Shown: one piece after another, positions 1 through 9,720 of the stretch
How the letters are laid out: each line of letters opens with the position of its first letter
Position numbering within the stretch: the first letter of the stretch is position 1
Origin: Hyperoodon ampullatus
Taxonomy: Eukaryota; Chordata; Mammalia; Artiodactyla; Ziphiidae
Assembly: GCA_949752795.1 (NCBI GenBank)
Contig: CATKHW010000281.1
Coordinates: 620,001 to 684,000 of the forward strand
Reading direction: 5' to 3'
DNA length: 64,000 nt
The notes under the pieces: model-generated
Seen by the model: only the letters and a program-made list of their open reading frames with translations
The model's database searches: none
What the model was told of the DNA's origin: nothing
Made by a program: the position numbers and the translations under genes

Positions 1-483
1 TCCTGGTGCTCCGGTTTGACTTTCCATCTGCTTTACTATCAACCTCCCAACATGGAGAGACAGCCCCTTTAACCTCCTGGTTCGCACAGGTTGCCAATTT
101 GGCAGAGGATGAATAGGAAGAGGGAGAACCAATGAGAGAGTAGCTGTTAGGCATTTGGACGGGCACATATCTCTGTAATTTCACGGCAGGAAGAAGAATT
201 AACCAAAGTCTCAGACACCCACCGGGAACCAGTATAGGTCCTGAACCAAAATTTTGCACTTGCGGTCAGCTCACCAAAAACGAGTTGAAAAATGGAGCTC
301 AGGGGCACAGCAATTCACAAACTGGCCGAGTAATAAAGGACAACTATCGTCCAAAAATCTGTTGAGGGAAAGCAACGAGGCGGACTTGAAAGCGAGGCAG
401 AATAGCAGGAAACAGATTTCAAGAGGTACGTTGGAATCACCTTTAAAGCACAGGAAGAGGGGCACAACTTCGACAATGATGCA

Positions 484-557
484 CTTGGCCAAAAAGGGCA
501 TATGCGTTTTCTCCTGAATATATTCAGGAGAAAACGCATATGCCCTTTTTGGCCAAG
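484..557. repeat. Perfect 74-bp palindrome in satellite monomer
   Basis: Left arm 484-520 is the exact reverse complement of right arm 521-557, with centre gaatatattc at 516-525 and no spacer. I checked it base by base. Equivalent palindromes, perfect or nearly so, occur in every satellite monomer that spans this position (centres at 2257, 13285, 15036, 16796, 32627, 34364, 36351, 38089 and then every ~1,739 bp to 62668). Such a sequence could extrude as a cruciform or a 37-bp stem hairpin. Whether it does is not shown by the sequence. Confidence 0.97.
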
Positions 558-569
558 CAAGCAAGCGGG

Positions 570-1447
570 CAATGCAAATCTGCACTACAAAGAAGTATCA
601 CTTCCCACCGGTCGAAAGGGACATCCACAAAATGTGTAAAAACCAGAAAGGCAACACAGGCCCTGGAGAACAGGGAGCCTTGTTATGCTGTTGGGCGGGA
701 TGTAAATTGCCAACTGCCTCTCTGTAGGAGTGCATTGTGTTCCCTAAAAGAAGTAAAGAACAGAGCTATAGAGCCAAGGGCACTTCCAGTCTAGGGAATA
801 TACCTTGGGAAATCTGAAAATCAATAAGACAGAGCCACCCCAAAAGTAAGGGCTTCACTGCTTACAAGGACCTCAACTTGGGTACACCTTAAATATCCCA
901 GGAAATATAAAAATGGTTCAAAAAATTGTGGCACATACGTACGATGGAATATCCCTCAGCCATGAAATCAATGTCATAAGACCACTAGCAGCAAAATGGG
1001 TGGATTCAGGTACGATGATTCTAAGTGAAATAAGTCACAGAGAAAAAGAAACTTATCATAAGATATCACTTATGAAGATCCTGTAAATATGGCTACACTT
1101 GAACTGAGTTAGGAAAGAGAACAGTGTCTCACATTTAGAAAACACTCTTATGCCTGCTTAAGGGGGAAGGAGAGGTGGGGTGATGCATAAAACCAGAGTT
1201 TGATATAAGCACAGGTACCGTTCCAAAACCCAACTATGGAATAGACAAGACCTCCACTTTCCTCAGTGAAAGGGTCTCAAAACCCCATATTTCCCACGGA
1301 GGAATATATCTGACTAGTAAGAATATTAAAACCTATGTATTGATATGTCTCTGTAAGGGAATCAAGTGTGTCTAGACTGGCATAAACATGGCAGCGAGAA
1401 TCAGCTCAAACCCACTATAAAAAGGAATTTCAAAAACAAAAAACAAA
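570..1447 (+). mobile_element. L1-derived segment of the satellite monomer (ORF2 end, 3'UTR, poly-A)
   Basis: The order of matches follows a mammalian L1 3' end: the ORF2 stretch beginning gcaaatc...tatcac...cac; then atgtaaattg, ggaatat...ctcagccat and aagtgaaataagtcacac; then the 3'UTR pieces atcacttatg, cttagaaaac-like, ggtggggtgatgcataaa and aatagacaagacct; and finally an A-rich end after actataaaa near 1418-1447. In the younger monomers the translated frame ending ILSEISHTEKETYHKISL lies in the register of the L1 ORF2 C-terminus. It is a diverged, non-autonomous relic amplified as part of the satellite. An L1 origin of cetacean satellites has been published, as I recall from work by Kapitonov, Jurka and colleagues. 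Confidence 0.82.
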
Positions 1448-1737
1448 CTGGGAAATTCTTTACAATTCCTTCAGGGTCTCTGATGAAACCTGGAATGACC
1501 CTATCTACAATGACAGCTGGATGTGGCATAAGGAGGGACACTTGGGACTGAGAGGATTGGTGAGATTGGGTGAGCAAATGCAGACCCTTTAAAGCAATAA
1601 TGCATGGCACACATTCCATGGGTCCAAACTCTCCAGGTTGAAGGGAATATTACTACAGCTATAACATGTACGGGAAACCTAGAGAACGGACACACTGTGA
1701 ATACGAAAGGTTTCTAAAACTCAACGAATAGTCCCTC

Positions 1738-3014
1738 TCCTGGTGCTCCTGTTTGACTTTCCATCGGCTTTACTATCAACCGCCCAACTTGGAGAGACAG
1801 CCCCTTTAACCTCCTGGTTCGCACAGGTTGCCAATTTGGCAGAGGATGAAAGGGAAGAGGGAGAACCAATGAGAGAGTAGCTGTTAGGCATTTGGACGGG
1901 CACATATCACTCTAATTTCCCGGGAGGAAGAAGAATTAACCAAAGTCTCAGCCACCCACAGGGAAGCAGCATCGGTCCTGAACCAAAATTTTGGACTTGC
2001 GGTTAGCTCACCAAAAACGAGTTGAAAAATGCAGCTCAGGGGCACAGCAATTCACAAACTGGCCGAGTAATAAAGGAAAACTATCGTCCAAAAATCTGTG
2101 AAGGGTAGGCAACGAGGCGGACTTGAAAGCGAGACAGAATAGCAGGAAACAGATTTCAAGACGTACGTTGGAATCGCCTGTAAATCAGAGGATGAGAGGC
2201 ACAACTTCGAAAATGATGCACTTGGCCAAAAAGGGCGTATGCGTTTTCTCCTGAATATATTCAGGAGAAAACGCATACGCCCTTTTTGGCCAAGCAAGCA
2301 AGCGGGCAATGCAAATCTGCACTACAAAGAAGTATCACTTCCCACCAGTCAAAAGGGACTTCCAGAAAATGTGTAAAAACCAGAAAGGCAAGACAGGCCC
2401 TGGAGAACAGGGAGCCTTGATATGCTGAAGGGTGGGATGTAAATTGCCAACTTCCTCTCTGGAGCAGTGCATTGTGTTCCCTAAAATAAGTAAACAACAG
2501 AGCTACAGAGCCAAGGGCACTTCCAGTCTAGGGAATATACCTTGGGAAAACTGAAAATCAATAAGACACAGCCACCCCAAAATTTAGGGCTGCACTGCTT
2601 ACAAGGACCTCAACTTGGGTACACCTTAAATATGCCAGGAAATATAAAAATGGTTCAAAAAATTGTGGTACTTACGTTCGTTGGAATATCCCTCAGCCAT
2701 GAAATCAATGTCATAAGACCAGTAGCAGCAAAATGGGTGGATTCAGGTACGATGATTTTAAGTGAAATAAGTCACACAGAAACAGAAACTTATCATAGGA
2801 TATCACTGATGAAGATCCTGTAAACATGGCTACACTTGAACTGAGTTAGGAAAGAGAACAGTGTCTCACATTTAGAAAACACTCTGATGCCTGCTTAAGG
2901 GGGAAGGAGAGGTGGGGTGATGCATAACACCAGAGTTTGATATAAGCACAGGTACCGTTCCAAACACAAACTATGGAATAGCCAAGACCTACATCTTCGT
3001 CAGTAAAAGGGACC
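1738..3014 (+). repeat. Satellite monomer, 3' truncated by the 2.73-kb repeat
   Basis: Same phase and order as the first monomer, 1,737 bp downstream, with a perfect 74-bp palindrome at 2221-2294. The match to other monomers stops just after tcagtaaaagggac. From 3015 the sequence is that of the 2.73-kb family (cgaggcatctgtgag). About 460 bp of the expected monomer is missing. There is no obvious target duplication at the junction, so a recombination breakpoint fits better than a simple insertion. Confidence 0.92.
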
Positions 3015-3650
3015 CGAGGCATCTGTGAGTAACAGTGAGCTGAGCCCCAGGCCAGCTGCTGCTGAATTTTTCCCACCCTTCCCAAGTAAAACACCTGAAT
3101 ATGTACAAGGGCTTGAAAGCTTAGAGGAAGGGCCGTGGAGCCACTCCAGCGACGGCACGCAGGCCAACTTGGTGCCTGCAGGCCAGCCAGGATGGTCCTG
3201 GCCCTGGGCGGTGTTCTGGAAGCTTTCCATTGCCCTGCCTGAGATACCCCTCCTGTCCCGGCACCCACTGCTTTTTTCCTTCCTCACCTCTGTCCGGAGA
3301 GAAATTCCAACGGATGGTGTGGGTGATACATCCTCTTGTTTACACCGGGCATCCTGGCAACTCCTGCAGAAAGTCCAGCAGAGACCCACTCACACCGGGA
3401 CACCCACAAAGCCGTGGCCCCTCACTCCCTCCCACCAGCACAGCCCCGAGACTGCTGACGGGGCAGAGATCATGGAGTTAGGCACAGCTTCAGGGGCTAT
3501 TGCTGCCTGCAGCGCTGTTTATATTGACCTCATCCCAGGCACACATGGGGAGGCCGGCCGGCAGGGTCAGGCTACCCAGGTCAGCTAATCCTCAGCCCTC
3601 AGGGAATCACATAGTTGAAAATGGACCTCGCTAAGGCAGAATAGAAGCCA
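3015..3650. other. GC-rich block of the 2.73-kb unit, unclassified
   Basis: About 630 bp, clearly richer in G+C than its surroundings, with open frames up to 187 codons on the plus strand (3025-3588). Equivalent long frames in units 2 and 3 differ in frame and endpoints, which argues against selection on a protein. I see no domain, signal peptide or splice pattern I can name. It could be an LTR, a processed gene fragment or an old SINE/LTR composite. Other copies: 5743-6377 and 8470-9088. Confidence 0.6.
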
Positions 3651-4110
3651 AGGAATAAAAGGACACAATGCCATTTGCAGCACCATAGGTGTGTCTAGAG
3701 GTAATCACGTGACTTGAAGTAAGTCAGAAAATGAAAGACACATATGATATCTTATCTCTTATAGGTGTGACCGAAAAATGGATACCAGGACAGATATTTC
3801 CACGGAGAAGGGCAATCACAGATTCATTAAACAAACTTATGGTTCACCAATGGAAACGTGTGAGGGTTGGTTTCATTATGATATTGGGGTTAACAGACAT
3901 ATACAAACACAGGTGACATATATAATCACCAAAGACCTACAGAATACGAAGAGAAGACTGCTCAACATTCTGTCATAAGGTACATGGGAAAAGGATCCCA
4001 GGAACAAAAGACATATGTATATGTGTAAAAGAACCACATCTTCCACACCTACAACAAGCCAAACATTGTAATCAAATTTGCTGTAATAAAAAATAAAAAA
4101 TTAAACTAAA
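3650..4110 (+). mobile_element. LINE-1 3' end fragment (ORF2 tail and 3'UTR)
   Basis: Starts with an ORF2-tail match (atgccatttgcagca, then agtaagtcag...gaaagacacatatgatatc). It continues through the L1 3'UTR order: acaaacttatggttcaccaa, atcaccaaagacctac, atgggaaaaggat, atgtatatgtgtaaaaga, cattgtaatcaaat. It ends in the A-rich taataaaaaataaaaaatta. Diverged and inactive: only the last part of ORF2 is present. The same fragment sits at about 6377-6838 in unit 2. Confidence 0.8.
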
Positions 4111-4482
4111 AACACGAACAAGAAGTAGTGAGACAAACTTGAGGGGCTTTCTCCTGGCACATTCCATTCTAAATTCCAATCTAGAACACGACTTCCTTTG
4201 AGGCTCTGTTGCCCTAGTAACCAGATTTGGTAAGGGAGAACTGCTGCCACCTTGTGGCCGTTTCACACAACAGCAGCTTTAATTTCAGCGCTAATGGTCT
4301 GTTGATATTCAAAATCATTGCAGGCCTGTAAATGACACCTGCCCTGAAAACAAATCCTGGGTTCATATATCGACCAAAAAATTCAAAGGATGTCCATATT
4401 TCAAAACGACAGTTTCAAAAGGCATATTTTACACACATTAGTGTTCTGCTTCTTTTTCTTTCTTTCTTTTTTTGTTAAAAAA
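4110..4482. other. Unassigned spacer in the 2.73-kb unit
   Basis: Lies between two L1 tails. Contains ctgccaccttgtggccgttt (4244-4263), a phrase reminiscent of old interspersed repeats, and a C/T-rich tract at about 4450-4475 ending in a T run. The T run could be a short reversed poly(A) or a simple repeat. No gene seen. The copy in unit 2 is at about 6838-7210. Confidence 0.5.
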
Positions 4483-5455
4483 ACGGGAATGGAATAAGGC
4501 ATCCCTCAGAATGGGCGAAAATATTTGCAAACGAATCAATGGACAAAGGTTTAATCTCCAATATATATAAAGAGCTCATGCAGCTTAATATTAAAAAACA
4601 GACAACCCAATACAAAAATGGGCAGAAGATCTAAAGAGACGTTTCTTCAAAGAAGACACAGAGATGGCCAAGACGCACATGAAAAGCTGCTCAACATCAC
4701 TAATTATTAGAGAAATGCAAATCAAAACTACAATGAGGTATCACCTCACACCTGTTAGAATCAGCATCATCAGAAAATCTACAAACAACGAATTCTGGGG
4801 AGGGTGTGGACAAAAGGATCCCTCTTCCACTAGTGGTGGAAATGTAAATTGATACAGTCACGATGGAGAACAATATGGAGTTTCCTTAAAAAAACTAGAA
4901 ATAGAATTACCATATGATCCAGCAATCCCACTTCTGGGCATATACCCAGAGAAAACCATAAATCAAAAAGGCACATTCACTACAATGCTCATTTCAGCAC
5001 TATTTACGATAGCCAGGTAATGGAAGCAACCTAAATACCCACAGACAGACGAATGGATAAAGATGTGGTACATATATAAAATGGAATATTACTCAGCCAT
5101 AAGAAGGAATGAAACTGGGTCATTTGTAGGGACGTCGATGGATCTAGAGACTGTTGTACAGAATGAAGTAAGTCAGAAAGAGACAAACAAATATTGTATA
5201 TTAATGCATATATGTGGAACCTAGAAAAATGGTACAGATGAACTGGTTTGCAGGGAAGAAATAGAGACACAGAGGTAGAGAACACACGTATGGACACCAA
5301 GTTTGGGAAGCCATGGGGAGGTGGTGTTGGGATGAGTTGGGAGATTCGGATTGACCTGTATACATGTATATGCATAAAATACATAACTAATAATAACCTG
5401 CTGTATAAAAAAATAAATAAAATTAAATTTCAAAATTTAAAAAATAAAATTTAAA
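4483..5455 (+). mobile_element. LINE-1 3' end, longer ORF2 fragment
   Basis: Contains a long L1 ORF2 C-terminal match: atttgcaaacgaatcaatgg, then a peptide beginning [20 protein letters not shown] with [11 protein letters not shown] following. After that come cccacttctgggcatatacc, agcactatttacgatagcc, ggaatattactcagccataa and aagtaagtcagaaagagac. It ends in an A-rich tail (ataaaaaaataaataaaat). Frameshifts and stops break ORF2, and the element is 5' truncated, as most L1 copies are. Better conserved to L1 than the satellite's own L1 part, so probably a younger source. Copy in unit 2 at about 7211-8180. Confidence 0.9.
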
Positions 5456-5742
5456 AATAGAACAGAAAAAAGTTCTTCCCTTCACACAGATGTATTTATA
5501 TGAATGAATTATTTCCATGCTTATATCTATAAATACATAAAAGAGGAATAAAATCTAACTTGAACCAAAAAAGAAAAAGAAAAACCTGAACCCACGAGTT
5601 AGACAGAGGAAAACACAATCAGGGCACTTGCTCCATCGGTAAACAATTCTGAAATTGGTCAGAGGTGGGGAATCATCTCCCATAGATCCAGCAGCCCACT
5701 CCTACGCAAGGAGCGTCCTCATTGCAAAGTGGGGGGCCATGC
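5456..5742. other. Unassigned end of the 2.73-kb unit
   Basis: AT-rich stretch to about 5590 (taaaa- and tttatat-rich), then sequence beginning acccacgagttagacagagg. I recognise no element and no gene. The same segment precedes unit 3 at about 8180-8469. Confidence 0.5.
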
Positions 5743-6376
5743 CGAGGCATCTGTGAGTAACCGTGAGCTGAGCCCCAGGCCAGCTGCTGTTGAACTTTTC
5801 CCACCCTTCCCAGGTAAAACACCTGAATATGTACAAGGGCTTGAAAGCCTAGAGGAAGGGGTGTGGAGCCACACCAGCGACAGCACGCAGGCCAACTTGG
5901 TGCCTGCAGGCCAGTCAGGAAGGTCCTGGCCCTGGGCGCTCTTCTGGAAGCTTTCCATTGCCCTGCCTGAGATACAGCTCCTGTACCGGCCCCCACTGCT
6001 TTTTGCTTCCTCACCTCTGTCCGGAGAGAAATTCCAGCGGAAGGTATGGGTGACACATCCTCTTCTTTACAGGTGGAAGCCTGGCAACTCTGGCAGAAAG
6101 TCCAGCAGAGACCCACTCACACGGGGCCACCCACAGAGCCGTTCCCCCTCACTCCCTCCCACCAGCACAGCCCCGATACTGCTGACGGGGCAGAGAATAT
6201 GGAGTCAGGCACAGCTTCAGGGGCTATTGCTGCCTGCAGCGCTGTTTATATTGACCTCAACCCAGGCACACCTGGGGAGGGCCGGCCGGCAGGGTCAGGC
6301 TACCCAGGTCAGCTAATCCTCAGCCCTCAGGGAATCACATTGTTGAAAATGGACCTCGCTAAGGCAGAATAGAAGC

Positions 6377-6838
6377 CAAGGAATAAAAGGACACAATGCC
6401 ATTTGCAGCACCGTAGGTGTGTCTAGATATAATCACGTGAGTTGTTGTAAGTCACAAAGTGAAAGACACATATCATATCATATTTCTTATAGGTGTGACC
6501 AAAAAATGGATACCAGGGCAGATATTTCCACGGAGAAGGGCAATCACAGATTCATTCAACAAACTTATGGTTCACCAATGGAAAGGTGTGAGGATTTGTT
6601 TCATTATTATATTGGGGTTAACAGACATATACAAACACAGGTGACATATATAATGACCAAAGACCTACAGAATACCAAGAGAAGACTACTCAACATTCTG
6701 TCATAAGGTACATGGGAAAAGGATTTCAGGAATAACAGACATATGTATATGTGTAAAAGAGCCACATCTTCCACACCTACAACAATCCAAACACTGTAAT
6801 CAAATTACCTGTAATAAAAAATAAAAAATTAAATTAAA
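6377..6838 (+). mobile_element. LINE-1 3' end fragment, unit 2 copy of the shorter L1 tail
   Basis: Same matches in the same order as the fragment 2,727 bp upstream: atgccatttgcagcacc, gtaagtcacaaagtgaaaga, acaaacttatggttcacc, aataaaaaataaaaaatta. It is a non-coding relic carried by the tandem unit. Confidence 0.8.
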
Positions 6839-7210
6839 AACACGAACAAGAAGTAGTGAGACAAACTTGAGGGGCTTTCTCCTGGCACATTCCATTCTAA
6901 ATTCCAACCTAGAACACGACTTCCATTGAGGCTCTGTTGCCCCAGTAACCAGATTTGGTAAGGGAGACCTGCTGCCACCTTGTGGCCGTTTCATAAAACA
7001 GCAGCTTTAATCCCAGCGCTAATGGTCAGTTGATATTCAAAATCATTGCAGGCCTGTAAATGACACCTGCCCTGAAAACAAATCCTGGGTTCATATAGCG
7101 ACCAAAAAATTCAAAGGATGTCCATATTTCAAAACGACAGTTTCAAAAGGCATATTTTACACACATTAGTGTTCTGCTTCTTTTTCTTTCTTTCTTTTTT
7201 TGTTAAAAAA

Positions 7211-8180
7211 ACGGGAATGGCAAAAAGCATCCCTCAGAATGGGCGAAAATATTTGCAAACGAATCAATGGACAAAGGTTTAATCTCCAATATATATAAAG
7301 AGCTCATGCAGCTTAATATTAAAAGAACAAACAACCCAATACAAAAATGGGCAGAAGATCTACAGAGACGTTTCTTCAAAGAAGACAGAAAGATGGCCAA
7401 GACACATATGAAAAGCTGCTCAACATCACTAATTATTAGAGAAATGCAAATCAAAACTACAATGAGGTATCACCTCACACCTGTTAGAATCGGCATCATC
7501 AGAAAATTTACAAACAACAAATTTTGGGGAGGGTCTGGACAAAAGGATCCCTCTTCCACTAGTGGTGGAAATGTAAATTGATACAGTCACGATGGAGAAC
7601 AGTATGGAGTTTCCTTAAAAAACTAGAAAGAGAATTAACATATGATCCAGCAATCCCACTTCTGGGCATATACCCAGAGAAAACCATACATCAAAAAGGC
7701 ACATTCACCACAATGCTCATTTCAGCACTATTTACAATAGCCAGGTAATGGAAGCAACCTAAATACCCACAGACAGACGAATGGATAAAGATGTGGTACA
7801 TATATAAAATGGAATATTACTCAGCCATAAGAAGGAATGAAACTGGGTTATTTGTAGAGACGTCGATGGATCTAGAGACTGTCATACAGAATGAAGTAAG
7901 TCAGAAAGAGAAAAACAGATATTGTATGTTAACGCATATATGTGGAGCCTAGAAAAATGGTACAGATGAACTGCTTTGCAGGGAAGAAATAGAGACACAG
8001 AGGTAGAGAACACACGTATGGACACCAAGTGTGGGAAGCCATGGGGAGGTGGTGTTGGGATGAGTTGGGAGACTGGGATTGACCTGTATACATGTATATG
8101 CATAAAATACATAACTAATAATAACCTGCTGTATAAAAAATAAATAAAATTAAATTTCAAAATTTTTAAAAATAAAATTT
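7211..8180 (+). mobile_element. LINE-1 3' end, unit 2 copy of the longer ORF2 fragment
   Basis: A 104-codon open frame (7267-7581) covers a stretch with the L1 ORF2 phrase [14 protein letters not shown] followed by [18 protein letters not shown]. The equivalent in unit 1 is interrupted earlier. It ends with an A-rich tail near 8130-8180. Truncated, with stops downstream; not an active element. Confidence 0.9.
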
Positions 8181-8469
8181 AAAAATAAAACAGAAAAATG
8201 TTCTTCCCTTCACACAGATATATTTATATGAATGAATTATTTCCATGTTTATATCTATAAATATATAAAAGAGGAATAAAATCTAACTTGAACCAAAAAA
8301 GAAAAAAAAAACCTGAACCGACGAGTTAGACAGAGGAAAACCCTATCAGGGCACTTGCTCCAGTGGTAAACAATTCTGAAATTGGTCAGAGGTGGGGAAT
8401 CATCTCCCATAGAGCCAGCAGCCCACTCCTATGCAAGGCGTGTCCTCATTGCAAAGCGGGGGGCCATGC

Positions 8470-9088
8470 CGAGGCATCTGTGAGTAACCGTGAGCTGAGC
8501 CCCAGGCCAGCTGCTGTTGAACTTTTCCCACCCTTCCCAGGTAAAACACCTGAATATGTACAAGGGATTGAAAGCCTAGAGGAAGGGCCGTGGATCCACA
8601 CCAGCGAAAACACGCAGGCCAACTTGGTGCCTGCAGGCCAGCCAGGATGGTCCTGGCCCTGGTCGCTCTTCTGGAAGCTTTCCATTGCCCTGCCTGAGAT
8701 ACCCCTCCTGTCCCGGCACCCACTGCTTTTTTCCTTCCTCACCTCTGCCTGGGGAGAAATTCCAGCGGCAGGTATTGGTGACACATCCTCTTCTTTAGCA
8801 GGTCGCAGCCTGGCAACTTCTGCAGAAAGTCCAGCAGAGCCCCACTCACACTGGGCCACCCACAAAGCCACGGCCCCTCACTCCCACCCACCAGCACAGC
8901 CCCGGCACTGCCTACGGGGCAGAGAATATGGCGTCAGTCACAGCTACAAGGGCTGTCGCTCACTGGAGAGCTGTTTATATTGCCCTCAACCCAGGCACAC
9001 CTGTGGAGGGCTGGCAGGCAGTTTCAGGCTACCAAAATCAGCCAATCCTCACCCCTCAGGGGCTCACAGTTGCAGAAAATGAAACTTG
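8470..9088 (+). repeat. 2.73-kb tandem repeat, unit 3, truncated
   Basis: Only the GC-rich block is present. It follows units 1 and 2 to about 9085 (aaaatgaaacttgcta against aaaatggacctcgcta) and then departs into unrelated DNA. It has slightly more differences than units 1 and 2 have from each other, for example around 8740-8830. Its 239-codon open frame (8363-9082) starts in the previous unit's end and is a chance product of a GC-rich repeat. Confidence 0.85.
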
Positions 9089-9500
9089 CTAAACGGGCCA
9101 GGCCCTAGGAACAGGTGTGGGCTCTTGAGAGTCAGGATAGACAAGGGGCTGCAGCTGCGGGTTGTTTTCTTATCATTTTATCTGGTCCATGAGTGGAAAA
9201 CAAATTCAAGAAGACACTCTCCTAATGAGAGGAACCCAGGAGTCAGGGAGAGGAGTGATGGTGGGTGGAGACAGAGGCCTGGTGCCCTGGCTGCAGTGGA
9301 GGTGTCTGGAAGACCAGGCAGAAAGAGCCTGCAGAGAGTGATAGCCATGGTCACAGACCTGTCAGAGCTGCTGTTTGTTAGTTCAAGTCCTGCTCTGAGG
9401 TATTCTGTGTCAGCTGTGAGCGACAGGTGAGCTGTGGGTTCTCTGCAAGGTGGGCTATGTGCACATTTCCTGTGTGTCCAGCCCTGCTGGGGTACCTCCC
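9089..9500. other. Unassigned non-repetitive sequence
   Basis: Moderately GC-rich; no recognisable element. Open frames of 114 (plus) and 168 (minus) codons overlap each other and show no domain I can name. It could be part of the same provirus relic as the pol fragment downstream, but nothing here shows that. Confidence 0.4.
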
Positions 9501-9702
9501 CAGTGGAGCTCCGTATCCTGGGAAGGGCCTGAGTAGGAGAGCCCCATGGGCTGCTGGGTAGCTGCAGAGGTGAGCTCCATACCCTGGGAGGGACTTTACC
9601 ACGAGAGCCCCGTGGGTTGTGGGGTAGGGGTGCAGCCCAGGTGAGCTCCATATCCTGGGATTGGCCTGACCACGAGAGCCCCATGGGCTGCTGGAGACCT
9701 GG
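9501..9702. repeat. Imperfect tandem triplicate, unit about 70 bp
   Basis: Three successive units start near 9501 (gtggagctccgtatcctggg), 9570 (ggtgagctccataccctggg) and 9641 (ggtgagctccatatcctggg). Each continues to a cgagagcccc-gtggg or aggagagccccatggg phrase. Spacing is 69-71 bp. Short local duplication; function unknown. Confidence 0.8.
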
Positions 9703-9720
9703 TAAAGGATATCAGGATAG

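Larger units (their letters stand above)
1..1737 (+). repeat. Cetacean common satellite, complete monomer (young type)
   Basis: One full period. I set the phase at the motif tcctggtgctcc, which recurs at 1738 and then at 1,738-1,740 bp steps through the right half of the window. The monomer has a non-L1 part (about 1-480 and 1450-1737), a perfect 74-bp palindrome at 484-557 and an L1-derived part at about 570-1447. It resembles the monomers after 35583 more than those at 12680-34600. Its palindrome carries a private CATATG in both arms where others have CGTATG/CATACG. Orientation is given as the L1 sense direction. No gene is supported in it. Confidence 0.93.
3015..5742 (+). repeat. 2.73-kb tandem repeat, unit 1
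   Basis: The motif gaggcatctgtgagtaac recurs at 3016, 5744 and 8471, giving offsets of 2,728 and 2,727 bp. The sequence between matches closely throughout, with scattered substitutions and few indels. Internal order: GC-rich block (3015-3650), L1 3' end (about 3650-4110), unassigned DNA with a pyrimidine tract (4110-4482), second L1 3' end (about 4483-5455), AT-rich then unassigned DNA (5456-5742). It is not a variant of the 1,739-bp satellite except that both contain L1 3'-end sequence. I do not recognise the family by name. Confidence 0.9.
5743..8469 (+). repeat. 2.73-kb tandem repeat, unit 2 (complete)
   Basis: The only unit here flanked on both sides by members of its own family. Internal order is identical to unit 1: GC-rich block 5743-6377, L1 tail about 6377-6838, spacer with pyrimidine tract 6838-7210, longer L1 3' end about 7211-8180, unassigned end 8181-8469. 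Differences from unit 1 are mainly point changes, for example gtgaccgaaaaatgg against gtgaccaaaaaatgg. Both L1 pieces keep the same breakpoints as in unit 1, so the composite formed before the tandem duplication. Confidence 0.9.

Noticed and set aside
254..585. Recurring overlapping open frames of 85-104 codons on both strands around each palindrome
   Set aside because: They repeat in every monomer, exist because the palindrome and its flanks lack stops, read in opposite directions over the same DNA and have no recognisable domain. Repeat by-products.
3025..3588. 187-codon open frame in the GC-rich block, and the 195- and 239-codon frames in units 2 and 3
   Set aside because: The frames are not kept in the same phase between units and differ in endpoints. 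GC-rich DNA gives long frames by chance. No domain seen.
4450..4480. Branch-point/polypyrimidine tract of a splice acceptor
   Set aside because: C/T-rich tract is followed by a T run and then L1 ORF2 sequence, with no exon-like frame. It recurs identically in unit 2 as part of the tandem repeat.
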